A DNA stretch of 64,000 nt, from the NCBI RefSeq assembly GCF_032362555.1, contig NC_083512.1, positions 4,948,001 to 5,012,000 of the forward strand, given 5' to 3'. A program made the position numbers and the translations under genes. The notes beneath the pieces were generated by a model. It ran no database searches, had not been told where the DNA came from, and saw only the letters and a list, made by a program, of their open reading frames with translations. The stretch comes from Amyelois transitella (lineage: Eukaryota > Arthropoda > Insecta > Lepidoptera > Pyralidae). Position 1 is the first letter of the stretch, and the number at the start of each line of letters is the position of its first letter. Shown here piece by piece: positions 22,802-34,312 of the stretch.

Positions 22802-23930
22802 AAAATGAAGTGTCGCCGTCTGACATCGCACACAGTTTACTGCGCAGTTGTATAGCTGACGTTATGGTTAATGATAGTGATGATTACCCCTAGTGCGAAG
22901 ACACACTAACCAGTACCTAGTAAGAGTTCTTACCACTTCTAAAGTCTCAGAATATTCCGAATTCTACGCAAATATCATTTTAATAGTATGACCTCTGGCT
23001 CAAATCACGTCTTCCTGCGTGTATGCCAATCTATGTTAAGTTGCAGTAAAATAAGTATTATACATAGTATAGTATGTGTCTATTTATATTTATCAACATT
23101 GAATATTTGTGTAACAATTAATAATAAACAGATAGGTTTCCAGTAAAAGTGGCTAGAATATTGATGTTAAGTAGGTACCTACACGGTTCTTCCTTTTACC
23201 AATTTGACGAACTAAAACGGAAAATCTTTTACATGTTATAAATCGAAGCATGTTTTAATATTTATTCAGTTAAAAAGGCCTGGCCTGTTGGCTTCATTTC
23301 TTTTTTGGTAATAAGTAAAATGTTTTTTAAAATCTTCCTAAATCTAATAAATTATATAGTACATTATGGCCCGTTGAGTCAATCTTTTTGATGATAAGTG
23401 AAATATGTCTAATGTACACCAATATTTATCGCCAGAGCTTAGATTAACTTAGTTCTTATATCTAGATAAATAACGACTATTGATTATAATCTACTACGAT
23501 ACTAATTCACTGCCATAAATGGCCTATTTATTTAATAATGACTAGTTATAACTATATACATAGTTATATAAAAAATCCACTGTTGTGACATTTTTGAAAC
23601 CAAAGTTTTAGACTACGGCTGTTTTTTGAACACCCCTAAGTCTAGTCTACATATATATGAAGCACACTTAGTGTCAAAATATATTACATATTTACAAATG
23701 TTTAGATCCACTGATGTTATAATTTCACATAGATTTATATTTAGAAGTTAGGATTCTCTAAGAATCATAGAACATCATTATTTTAATTGCATAAGTAATT
23801 TATTGTTCTTTGTCGTAATCATGGTTGTCACAAATATAAATTGTTCATTATTGAGTACCTACTCATGTATTTTGTCTGTATATTCGGTTTGTTATTTTTA
23901 AGATTTTGTCTTTTCTGCCTTGATATGCAC

Positions 23931-23936
23931 AATAAA
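23931..23936 (+). terminator. Candidate poly(A) signal, PNP-family gene (distal)
   Basis: AATAAA preceded by a T-rich run and CCTTGATATGCAC. It lies 2.3 kb past the stop and is the last clear plus-strand signal before the TAF13 3' end. Confidence 0.4.
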
Positions 23937-24355
23937 CTGTTTAAATTGAAAATTAGTTTTTTGAAATTGCTATTTGAAACTTATTAGTGAAAAAAACCTT
24001 TTTGTTAGCACACACGGAAAAGATTATGAGTTGATGCGCTAAGTTGAGCTGGCCTTAAAGAATGTTGGAGACTAAATACTGGCCACTTATTGATAATTTG
24101 GTTGGAACATAATGCACTCCAACTAATAGGTATTATAAATTTCTTCACGCGTTATCTGCTGGATCAATCTTAAAATTTTGCGTACCTACATATAAGTAGG
24201 GTACTTTTCATTGAGAAAATTCCGTTGGATTTGCGAAAAACCTGTATTCTTTTGTAGGTGGCAATAAATTCGCGCAGGCGAAGCTGCAGGTAAAAGATGG
24301 TACATAATAAATACTACTTCAAAAAGGGAATGAAACACATAGTATTTAAAAACTA

Positions 24356-24361
24356 TTTATT
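24356..24361 (-). terminator. Poly(A) signal of TAF13
   Basis: Minus-strand AATAAA about 100 bases beyond the predicted stop in the last exon. Confidence 0.6.
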
Positions 24362-24462
24362 TATAAAAATCATATAATATCATAGAGGACCACCCCACAT
24401 CTTGCTGTCCAAAATCCTGAACCGCATTACTCAGTTTATGTCCGTATCGAATGTTCTCAAAC

Positions 24463-27219
24463 TCATTCTGAAAAATAAAATAAGAGTGGTTACAAAGATG
24501 CTGATGAAGAAACCGAAAACCCCATTTAAAGACAATGATTAAGTGCCCAATCATGTTAGTGTCACAATATAAATAAAGTCAACAGCATATCAACCTACTT
24601 AAATTCACGTCATATTCGCCTCTATTAAGTATAAAGTTGCGTGTACGGTAACTTGATATGCAGTTGCCTGTACATTAACTTTGACAGCATTTTGCACATG
24701 ATATATGGAACACACGCAGGACAAAAAGTTAAGTGTTAAATGTGTTCTGCAATATGTTAGACACCTTTTGTAATGTTTTTATCGTTTCTGAACAAATTAA
24801 CCATGAGGATATAAGTATAAAAAACCGGCCAGTGCGAGTCGGACTGACGCTCAATGGGTTCCGTACCATCATCACGTTTTTTAAATATGAATTTTTTATA
24901 TTCACATTTCTACCTGTTTATTAAAATCGACCAAAAAATGTCTTATTTAATAATTACATTAATGTTATTTTGAGCGACTACCTGTTACCATTAGTAATAT
25001 TGAGCAAAAAAAAAACGAAATTTTAACTTTCAAGCTATCATGGTTTATGAGATGCAGCGTGGTGTCAGACATTAGGGTCCCATTTTTACCCTAAAAATTA
25101 AATTGCTCTCTATCCTTGTACAAACAACAAACTACTAAACAACACCACATACTCCTGTGTAGCATTCACATTTGTTACATACAGTATTTAGTAATTTGAA
25201 CATTAAAAAAATGAGGAATATCAAAGAGGCAGTACACTATATGTGTGATAAAGCTCAGTGATGTGCAAACATTTTTAAAATTCATAGCTTGGACTCTGCT
25301 TGTAATATTACAGGAAATTCCTTATCTGTATGGCCTGCACGTCCCTGCCAAAGAGTGCCAAAAAAATAATGAATGAGCATGCAAAAAAATATAGATGTAA
25401 GCTACAAACAAAATAAAGATACTAGAACCAAAAAGGTTACAACTTGGCCGTCGCTTTCAAAAGGGTTAGCTCTATTATGACTAATATAACATAAAAACAA
25501 AATATTATAATGGTTCCAAACTGCACACATAGGTAAGGGTAGGTTGATATTATGAACATAAATGACATAAAAGATAGTTACATTGCTTACAAACGATATG
25601 TACTACTGATATTATGTAATGAAATACAATAAATATTGGATAAGAAAGAAAAAAAGAAATGATAGTATGAAATTTCCCTGTTATAGATATTTGTCCTTTT
25701 ATTCAAATATAACTATTTGGTTATCACTATTCCAAAATCATAGCCATTTGACCCTTCAAATATATTTTGAAAATAATTATCCTTAAATCTCATGCTCAAT
25801 CTCTGGATAATAACACAGTGAGAAATAAAGACTTAAACTGTAGCGTTTCCCAATTCCTGACTCAGGAACTAATTTCATAGATGTTAGTTCCTCAGTGATG
25901 GGTTGGGATGCACCATGGGTTAAGAAGATTTAAGAATGATTTTGTTCCAAACACATTTGAGTTTTCATGTGAAGTTAAATTAAATAGTAATCCCATTGGT
26001 TAATCAGGTAACATATACAGTGGACCTCCGGTAATCCGACAAACACTATGCAGGGCATTGTCGGACTATTGAATTTGTCAGATTATACATAGAGTACTGC
26101 CTAAGACCCCCTATCGTCCGGTTTTTTTTTACAAAAGACTACCTTGTTATCTGACTAATTACATATCCAATGATATGATTCTAGGTTTAAACTAAGTTAA
26201 ACAAAGCTTATGCATTGAGCACAATAGCGATGGTGCGTACAAGTTGTAAACTGTTCAAACATCGCAATTTAGTTTGTGTTCAAACCTGCGTGATCTACGT
26301 TAGCGAAAATTGTTGAATTTGTTATACACAAAGACATGTCGCACTACAGGGGGCGCCGGATTATCAGAGGTCCACTGTAGTTTACATTGAAAAGTGAGAC
26401 ACAAAAGCAATAGCCAGTATCAAATTGTTACTTGCATCAGTCTTAGAAGCATGGCGTCACTTGATTGGCTGCCTAATTGTTTATTGTTGATCTTCTATAA
26501 AGTCATAAAATCATTCATATTAATACAATCAAAACATTTTATCACAAAAACTCAGAACAAACATCAACGAAATAATTTACTTACCAACATATTTAACTTC
26601 ATCAAAAGCTTTTCGAGCCTTCTTAAGTTCTTCATTCATAGTAAGTAAGTCTTTCACTCGGGCATATTTCCTCTGATCTTTACGAACTAAAAATATTATG
26701 TCTTCTACTTGTACCCTGCCAGTTCTCCCTACTTCCATAGCTCTAAAATAAAAAATCCAAAATTTTATAAAAGCCTCTGCATGGTTGTGTATATAATAAT
26801 GTTAGTTGTGTAAATTCAAAAGATGTAAAATTTATAAAGTGATCATTTCACCTCCCTGTTGGCATAAATATTAACGATAAAGTAGTAAGAACGGCAAGGG
26901 ATGTAAATTTAATAGTTTACCTGTGAGTAGTTTCAGTGATGAATTCCATAACAAGGTCTTCTAAGAAATCAACACTTTCTGTATACGGATTCTGGTCGTC
27001 CCCAAAGCCATACATCATACAACGAAGTTCCTTGCTGAATAAGCGTTTCCTACCAGATGCAGTTGCCCCGAGTTGTTGTTCTGACTCCTCCTCATCAAAC
27101 TAGAAGAAGAAGTGAAAGTTATTACTGGTGACGTGAGAAAACTACATAACATACAAATCAAAAACAATACATACTTGGTCAAAATTTTCAGGCGTTTCAG
27201 GAGTAGGTGTCGCAGTCAT
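24463..27219 (-). CDS. TAF13: Transcription initiation factor TFIID subunit 13, 128 aa
   Basis: Exons in transcript order: 27219-27175, 27099-26921, 26742-26585 and 24467-24463. TAF13 is a histone-fold subunit that pairs with TAF11 inside TFIID in the nucleus for RNA polymerase II initiation. After the short acidic N-terminus (MTATPTPETPENFDQ) the histone fold runs from about residue 32 to 110. Its near-invariant blocks are KRLFSKELRCMMYGFGDDQ, PYTESVDFLEDLV, GRTGRVQVEDIIFLVRKD and LLTMNEELKKARKAFDE. Length agrees with the 124-residue human protein. Splicing into the last exon adds only a Glu codon before TGA (KYVE-stop). If the last intron is retained the protein ends KYVGK-stop, almost the same. 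The last intron is 2.1 kb and holds a pogo-like MITE and other repeats. The gene is divergent from RBMX2. Confidence 0.95.
24819..24960 (+). mobile_element. Interspersed repeat fragment (ACCGGCCAGTGCGAGTCGG type)
   Basis: AAAACCGGCCAGTGCGAGTC followed by GGACTGACGC and GGGTTCCGTACCATCATCAC is the head of a widely dispersed lepidopteran repeat. The downstream limit is uncertain. Confidence 0.6.
26018..26377. mobile_element. MITE with pogo/Tigger-like termini
   Basis: Ends in inverted repeats: CAGTGGACCTCCGGTAATCC at the left and the complement of GGATTATCAGAGGTCCACTG at the right, flanked by TA target duplications (26016-26017 and 26378-26379). At about 360 bp with no transposase frame it is non-autonomous. 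The terminal sequence and TA target point to the pogo branch of Tc1/mariner. Confidence 0.8.
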
Positions 27220-28488
27220 TTTTATAAGGTTATAGGTAAAAAAAACAATCGTATATTTTCTGGTCACAGAACTATTTCACTCACCTAAACACAAAGACAA
27301 CAAATAAAATGGAATGCTACTTAAAATAAACATAAACGTCACGGTTCTTCAATCAATCAAAATCAAATCAACCAATCCGTAGTCGCTGTCACTGTCAAAG
27401 AAAATGTTTACTTTTTCTGGCAAAGCAAAAGGAGACTGGTCGACCGTAGATCTTCTTAGGGCCAACTGGCACGCTGTACCTGTGCCGTTTAATTACACAA
27501 TGACATGTTCATTCAATCACAGATTTGGAAACATTAAATTGATACTTTATTTTATTTCTGTGTGTTTAATCTAGTCAGTCCAAGGCAGTCAGACCTAAAT
27601 CGGACAATGTCGGCGGCACGTTGCATGGGCTTTAAGTAGGTCTTTTCGCCGCTCATATCAAATCCGTAGTGTTCGTTATATTAAGTAGCAGAATAAATAA
27701 AATAAATATTATTTTTTATAACCATATTGTCATATTAAAAAAAAAGATAATACTAATATATTAGTACAAAAATATTTATTTTATTATGTATTTAAACAGC
27801 TAACATAGCTTGCGTAAACTAGTTATTATGATTTTAATGGCATCTGTTTGGAAGATATCAATTGAAGTTGATTCTTCATTTTATAAAAGTTATTTTAATA
27901 TTTATTTAAATAGAATTTTAGTCTTAGTTGTGACTTTTACAAAATTTTATTTCTAGATTAAACAGAGACAGCTTGTGTTATCCATAAATAATTTCATAGA
28001 TGCCTCCAGTTTGATTTAAAAGACGCCATTAAAATCAAAGTACGTAAGCTTCCGTAAACTAGTTAGTTTACGAAAGCTATGTTAGCTGTTCTATTTTCGT
28101 GTATAATAAAATATTTTGGTACTAATGTATACATATATACGTCGTAGCTTATATTTAAATATATTTTAATACATAAATTAAATGTAATATTAGTAATATT
28201 TATTCTTCTGTCTAATACAACGAACGAACATCTCTAGACAAAACCCTATAAAACCAAATTTATGTCAACGTCAAAAGAGGCGACATCTATTGGAACAACT
28301 ATTTCTAAGTTTACTTCTAAGGTTGTTTACATATTTTATAAGACTTTTATTCATATTTTACCATCGAAAACAATGCCTGACTCCTGTATTAGGCAGATGC
28401 ATCAGTGTTAAAACCATAGCTGAAGTGAATTTATAAACATAAAAATCCCTTCATTTAACCTAAACAAAGTTATCTTCGATTTCTGAAA
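27220..28488. other. Divergent spacer between TAF13 and RBMX2
   Basis: Probably holds both promoters, with TAF13 starting close to 27300. A MITE with long inverted ends (27756-28131) separates the two halves. Confidence 0.5.
27756..28131. mobile_element. MITE with inverted repeats of about 65 bp
   Basis: The left end (ATTAGTACAAAAATATTTAT, then AACAGCTAACATAGCTTGCG) is matched inversely at the right end (CGAAAGCTATGTTAGCTGTT, then ATATTTTGGTACTAATG). The inside is A+T-rich with no coding frame. The inverted ends could fold into a long hairpin. Confidence 0.75.
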
Positions 28489-30273
28489 ATGAATCCCATG
28501 ACGTGAGTAAATTGTTAAAGTTAAAACCTGCGCCAAGTATGTATTATAATTGCAGTAAAAATTGTGAGTAACCTGAGCATGCAGGCACCTCAGTGTATAC
28601 TTATAACTGCTTCTTTGTGCCTTTCCACACTCTTGGATTGTGAAAGTACCAACCAACCAAACAATCCAACAAATCTAGGACAAAAATAACAAAATATGGA
28701 CAAAAACAGATATAAATTTAAGACTGGAAGGAGCTAATTAGTTATAATACCCAACCTGGTTCTTATAATACATTAATTTTTAATTTACATTTAAGTTACT
28801 TTACTAAGGTGTATGTCCAAACTTTTTTAAATTTCAGAAATGTGAAGAATGTGTTGAAGTTAAGTGAACGAGAATTGGGAGGAAATTCCAAAACTTCTTG
28901 GCATGATCAGTACAAAGACAGTGCTTGGGTTTTTGTGGGTGGCCTCCCTTATGATCTTACAGAGGGTGATGTGATATGTGTATTTTCTCAGTGAGTTGCT
29001 TTTTATATGATTTCATATATCTGAAGTTTCACTTGTCTAGTTGTTATCCCATTTATTCCTGTTCCCAACAGAAATTTATGAAAAACCTCTCATAGTGTTC
29101 CAACACTACATTCAGAAGGAATGAATGTACATTGTGTGATAAGTTAGTTACTAGTAGTAAAATTCATTGGTGGTTGTGAATGGAAAATTAATTAAAATTT
29201 TATTTAAAGTGAATTCCTTTGTTCCTCATTATTTATCTTCATTCCTTTATATCATTAGTGGCACATGCTACTGAGAATACTAATTGAAATTGATGTTTTA
29301 TAATTCACAGGTATGGAGAGATAGTGAACATAAATTTAGTTCGAGACAAAGCAACGGGAAAATCAAAAGGCTACTCTTTTTTATGCTATGAAGATCAACG
29401 TTCAACAATTTTAGCTGTTGATAATTTAAATGGAATAAAGGTACCTATCACACAACATGTTAAATTTTCCCTCACTCTTCTGGTTCAAATTGCTACACTC
29501 ATCTGGATGTTCAGTTTGATTTCAAGTGCATTATTCTTCCTGGTGGATTGTGCATCTTTACATTTTTTTTTGTGCATAGCTGTTAAATTATAAGTAATGA
29601 TTTAATTTCATTATGATAGGTTTACTGTTTTTGGTAACTTCTGCAAGGTAGGTTATTTAGTCCTTTATCTTTTGCCTAGAATAAAATGCTCACCTAAATT
29701 TTAATCAGAAAGAAATAATTATAGACTCTTTATGCTTTCTTCTTTAGATATTGGGTCGTACCATCAGAGTGGACCACTGTGAACAATATAGGGCCCCAAA
29801 TGCAGACATGAGTAAAATAGATGAAGTCACTGCTGCTGTAAGGATAGGAGGCTGTGCCCCAACTGTTCCAGACATCAAAATTGAACCCACCATTAAACAG
29901 GTTCTTATATAATAATACAAGTTCTTGAACATTTTTGCTTTTGAATCGACCAATACAGTGTAGAAAGCCTAGAAGAAAATCTGTTTGGCTCATGTCAACT
30001 GGGTTGATTAAATTTACCTTTGATTGTGATGAATGTTCGGGTAGCTACCTCATACCTCAGCCATGTAAAAACCAATAAAACTTCATCTTTATTAAATTTA
30101 ATTTTTATTTTATTAATAGTCATTTTAAAGCACTGGTTTAACTAAATCTTTATATTTTTCAGGAGCTTGAGATTAAAGAAAAAACCAAAGATAGAAAAAG
30201 GAAAAAGGAGAAGAAAAGTAAAAAGAAGAAAAAAAAGAAAAGCAGAAGTTCAGACTCTGACTCCTCTGATTAG
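28489..30273 (+). CDS. RBMX2: RNA-binding motif protein, X-linked 2 homologue (Snu17/Ist3 type), 186 aa
   Basis: Exons 28489-28502, 28838-28990, 29311-29440, 29748-29900 and 30163-30273, giving 187 codons. The first exon codes only for MNPMT, which matches the family start MNPLT and fixes the ATG. A single RRM spans residues 36 to about 113, with RNP2 WVFVGGLPYD (35-44), DLTEGDVICVFSQYGE, the signature VRDKATGKSKGYSFLCYED containing RNP1, and NGIKILGRTIRVDHCEQYR. The C-terminus is a Lys-rich tail ending SRSSDSDSSD, shorter than in vertebrates. The family acts in the RES (retention and splicing) complex with Bud13 and Pml1/SNIP1 on the activated spliceosome in the nucleus. The gene is divergent from TAF13 and its 3' end converges with INPP1 only 0.4 kb away. 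Confidence 0.95.
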
Positions 30274-30289
30274 GTTATTTTATTGATTG

Positions 30290-30295
30290 AATAAA
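30290..30295 (+). terminator. Poly(A) signal of RBMX2
   Basis: AATAAA 16 bases after the stop codon, implying a very short 3' UTR. Confidence 0.7.
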
Positions 30296-30322
30296 TACAT
30301 AAACATAAATTTTATAACATGT

Positions 30323-30328
30323 TTTATT
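30323..30328 (-). terminator. Candidate poly(A) signal of INPP1
   Basis: Minus-strand AATAAA in an AATAAATAATAAAAC context, about 330 bases past the INPP1 stop and within 30 bases of the RBMX2 signal. Confidence 0.4.
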
Positions 30329-30656
30329 ATTTATTCATTTTAGTAAAACAAATGATAAATATGAGACATTAAGAAAAAAATGTTTAAACTACTAGAATAG
30401 TACATCAAATAGAACAATATGTATTAAATAGTAAAGATTAATCAAAACTTGATACATGATTTGATAAACACCAATAAAATAATTTCATAATATTTAAATA
30501 TAACTTTAAATTCTTGAAAGTATAATATATATTAAGATTATGTTAAATATACATTTATAACTTATGAACTAGAATTAAAGGGCACTTGGCACAACAACTA
30601 CAATATTGAGATCATGCAATTCAGGTACAAAAATATTTTTTAAGATGAGAAACAAA

Positions 30657-32484
30657 TTATACCAAAAACTTTTCAAAATAATCTGGATTACTATATGCAA
30701 TCAGTCCATCAGAGTTACAGAATGTCTGTGTGTTGTCACTCTCTGGTGCATTATATGTGATTGGAGCATGGTTGTTGAATGTCACTAAATCCCCACCCTT
30801 TGATTTGAGTATAGCGTGCGGAGCACAGGTATCCCATCTGAAAGTTGTTCCCTTTGAAACAATATACATTGCCGCTTCACCTGAAAGTACAAAATTATAG
30901 TATAAGATATATTAAATATAGGCTGGTTCAATGAAGAAGAAGCTTAAGGGGTACGAGTTGGGTTCAATACAAAGTGAATATGATCAGTGCTTAAGAGCAG
31001 CTATTTCCAAGGCCAAAGCAAAATAAATTATAATAAATCTAAACATATAAAAGAGGACACTGATTGATTCACTGACATATCTATAACAGCACACAGCCCC
31101 AAGTTCAATTTCAATAAATTCTCATGTAGGTGCAGTTGAGGTTTTATCGAAATTCTTGCAAGAATGGAAATAAACATGATTATCATTTTACAGGGGTGGA
31201 GCCTCAGGCATATATTTTTATTTTTTATAAGTTACATAGAGTTCTTACCAAGGGCTACTTTCATAAGCTTGTTTCCAGCACCAGGGACAGACATTACTTG
31301 CCATCCAGATTTTTTCACCTTCTCAATGATATCTGCATTTTCTGCTCCACTCATCAATACCGTATTTGAGTTAGTATGGATCTCTTTTTCACTGCATCCC
31401 CAAGCTTTATAGTTTTCATAACTTACACCCCATATAATGCGTCCCTGATTACTGAAATTTAATTTGACTTATTATTGAAATCCAGGAGTTTAAGAAAAAA
31501 ATTTATTTGTAAGGGTAAATTATGTTTCTGGCAAGTATCAAAAAGATGTAATCCCAAACTGTACAATTTCTTTTAATCTTATATTGCTTAGCATGTAACT
31601 ACAGTAAGTAAAAAGCTCTAAGATAAGCTGAATTTAGGATGGCATGAAAGTGGCAGCTCTACCACAAGAGCTCTATCTAAATGAGCACAGCTTAGAATAA
31701 TGAACTTAGAAGCAAAAACTTTAATGAACTTATAGGATGTACCTCTTGAAAAATGGTTGATTAATAACTCCAATGACCGGCTCCCCACTGGATCTCTTAT
31801 AGGCTCCTATGAGGACAGTCACACATGGCAAACCATGGTCTTTATCAGCTTTTCCATGGATACCAGAAATGAACTCTGCAGTGGCATCTGTATAAATGAA
31901 ATTAAATTTTATGTCACAGGAAACACATAATTTCATAATATTGCTATTGTCACATGTGGATCCTGAAGCTTTATTCTTAAAACATGAAATGACAGTTTTA
32001 TTAATGCTACTTTAAAATTTTTCTAGCAGTAAGTTGTTTATTTACCAATTGGATCAATCCAAACACCCAGATCTGTGATGTCTATTGACGGCAAATCGTC
32101 AGGTAAGTCTTCTAATGATAAGTTCACATGATTATGAGCAGCTGAAGCCATTCTTATGGCTGCTTTCAAGGGTATGAGTTCACTTAGCAGTTCCGATGTT
32201 TTTTCGGCATTTTCTTCGAGTTTGATACAAACTCCACCAATCTCTGAGCATTCTTCACCTCTTACATGTTTAGCTAACTCTGGGTAGCGAGTAGCTATTT
32301 CAGTTTTAGCGGATTCTTGCGCTAAAACATCAGCTATGGTCTTGAAATCTTTGTCGAAGCGGGTGTTCGCATCACCGTCATATTTTTCAGCCACTAGAAG
32401 TTCATTACCGTCAGAACAACACGATCTCGCGATAGCAGCAGCCTTTTCAGAAGCCTGAATAAGAACTTCTAAGACAGTGGCCAT
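30657..32484 (-). CDS. INPP1: Inositol polyphosphate 1-phosphatase, 336 aa
   Basis: Exons in transcript order: 32484-32046, 31887-31743, 31451-31249 and 30880-30657, giving 337 codons. The enzyme removes the 1-phosphate from Ins(1,4)P2 and Ins(1,3,4)P3 in the cytosol. It belongs to the Mg-dependent, lithium-sensitive phosphatase superfamily. Visible metal and catalytic motifs are FDKDFKTIADVLAQE (43-57), RGEECSE with Glu77 and Glu78, WIDPIDATAEF with Asp144, Ile146 and Asp147 (split between exons 1 and 2), and the C-terminal WDTCAPHAIL carrying the last metal-binding Asp, followed by KSKGGDLV. SVPGAGNKLMKVALG lies before the last exon. It is somewhat shorter than the human enzyme (399 residues), mainly in loops. 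The start is the first in-frame ATG, preceded by an A+T-rich leader. All catalytic residues I can identify are present, so it should be active. Confidence 0.95.
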
Positions 32485-32861
32485 TTATAAGATTTATATA
32501 GTGAAGAAGATAAAAAAACTCATGAAAAATATTTTATGATAATGTTTCAACATCAACTATCTATTCACACTTCATTTTGTTTATATTTTTGTGAACATTA
32601 GTAATTTATACGAGTTATTTTACTCACAAACTAGATTAAGATTTGTCTGCTTGTCATAAAATCAATAATTACGTGACATTGACATCCAATATTTTTTTAT
32701 TTGTTATGTTGGTGTGGTTGTGTTTACAACCGACTTCAAATAAGTTGTTATACGATAACGCGACAACGAGAGATTTAAGAAAGTAGGTAAATAAATAAGT
32801 TATGATTTGAAGACTTTTTTGGTGGTTGCTGTTTGTGCTTTGAGTTGCCATGGGAAGAATT

Positions 32862-33145
32862 TATACATACATACATACATATCGTCACGTCTATATCCCT
32901 TGCGGGGTAGACAGAGCCAACAGTCTTGAAAAGACTGAATGGCCACGTTCAGCTATTTGGCTTAATGATAAAATTGAGATTCAAATAGTGACAGGTTACT
33001 AGCCCATCGCCTAAAATAGAATCCCAAGTTTGTAAGCCTATCCCTTAGTCGCCTTTTACGACATCCATGGGAAAGAGATGGAGTGGTTCTATTTTTTAAG
33101 TCCACAAGGGACATAGACGTGACCATATGTATGTATGTATCTTTC
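32862..33145 (+). mobile_element. Short element of the (CATA)n-flanked family, best preserved copy
   Basis: Runs from (TACA)n and CGTCACGTCTATATCCCTTG to CAAGGGACATAGACGTGACC and (TATG)n, so the two ends are inverted copies of one another and sit in complementary microsatellite tracts. No coding frame. The inverted copies at 48888 and 59930 and direct copies at 14926 and 19855 show an abundant family. Confidence 0.85.
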
Positions 33146-33659
33146 ATCATTCACCACTTGTTAATAATTTTATTGTACCTACAAATACACTCAGGTACAG
33201 TCAGCTGCAGATCAAGTTACTCTACATAAAAATCTATGACGTGATAATAGACGCGAATTTGTAGTGAATACCAAAGGCTGATATGCTGTGGACTGTACAA
33301 AAATATGAATGAATAATGTAGGTACCTAGGTCCTCTTACATACTCATAAGTATTTATTGAATTAAAATATTAAATAATTATATAGCTACATAACTGAATA
33401 TACTACGTTACATTATTATGCAGTATTCTTTGGTATTTAATCATTTCAAAACAGTGAAAGTATATCCTTCCTTTCGTTTTTTAAGGTCTTTGATTTCTCT
33501 CTCAGGCTACAAATGACCATGACTTATTTAGCCGGATAACGATAGGCATATTATTATAATATAATTATTACCGTTTAGTATCCATTTGCAAAAGCAATCA
33601 ACGAATTTGGCGAATACAGCTTAAAATATTATTTTTTTATAAAAAGTTTCCATTTATGG

Positions 33660-33725
33660 ATAGGTCATGTCTTTATCCTTTACGGCGTAGACAGAGCCAA
33701 TTGTCTTGAAGACTGAATGTTAACT
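33660..33725 (+). repeat. Short-element 5' fragment
   Basis: GTCATGTCTTTATCCTTTAC, GGCGTAGACAGAGCCAA and GTCTTGAAGACTGAATG match the head of the copy at 32862. Confidence 0.6.
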
Positions 33726-34189
33726 CTGAGAAAGTGATCTTTCCCATATATAAAGTAGGTACTTTTCATGTCTATTGTGTCTACACCATCTACAAATTTT
33801 ATATTTGAAACGTTTGTAAAAATGTTGTTTTAACTTCGTATTTATAACTAATTACATTTGGCTCTCGCTTAATAGCTGTCGATTATTAAATTCGTGTTAG
33901 GTCAAGTTTGCCGAACGCAATCAGAGTTGTATTGTTACCGGCAAAACGAAACACGAATAACAGGGGAGGACATAAATCTTGAAAAGTTCCAAAAATATAT
34001 ATTATTGAACTACTCGCAGAGTAGCTACATACGCGACTCCCGCGTACTGTTGTACTTACAGGTGCTGTCAATACCGTAAACTAAAACAAATAAATAAATT
34101 GCAATTGCTATTCCCGCGGAAATATCTACTTGCCACGCTCCTTGTAGACCTTTGCTTCATCATAAAGTACTATATCAGGTTTCTTTAGG

Positions 34190-34312
34190 TTTAAGGTTTC
34201 GAATAGAATAAATAGAATAGCAAAGAATAGATATAAATTATAACTAAGTACTATCGCTTCCAGAGCGCATGTATAGAAGAAGCGGCGAAACAAACTACAC
34301 TGAAGCTTCCTT
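34190..34312 (-). repeat. Interspersed repeat ending in a TTCTATTC tract, reverse copy
   Basis: ATAGAAGAAGCGGCGAAACA and AACTACACTGAAG are the reverse complement of the sequence at 56724-56870. Confidence 0.65.

Larger units (their letters stand above)
21618..24355. other. 3' UTR of the PNP-family gene and spacer to TAF13
   Basis: A+T-rich with no coding exon recognised. Two AATAAA signals (22796 and 23931) are candidates for 3' end formation, which would mean a long 3' UTR. Confidence 0.5.
24468..26584. other. Last intron of TAF13
   Basis: Contains a lepidopteran repeat fragment (24819-24960), a MITE (26018-26377), and A+T-rich sequence without genes. Confidence 0.7.

Noticed and set aside
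27402-27572. Short plus-strand frame starting MFTFSGKAKGDW upstream of RBMX2
   Set aside because: It ends after about 56 codons, has no donor leading into RBMX2, and RBMX2 has its own well-supported ATG at 28489.
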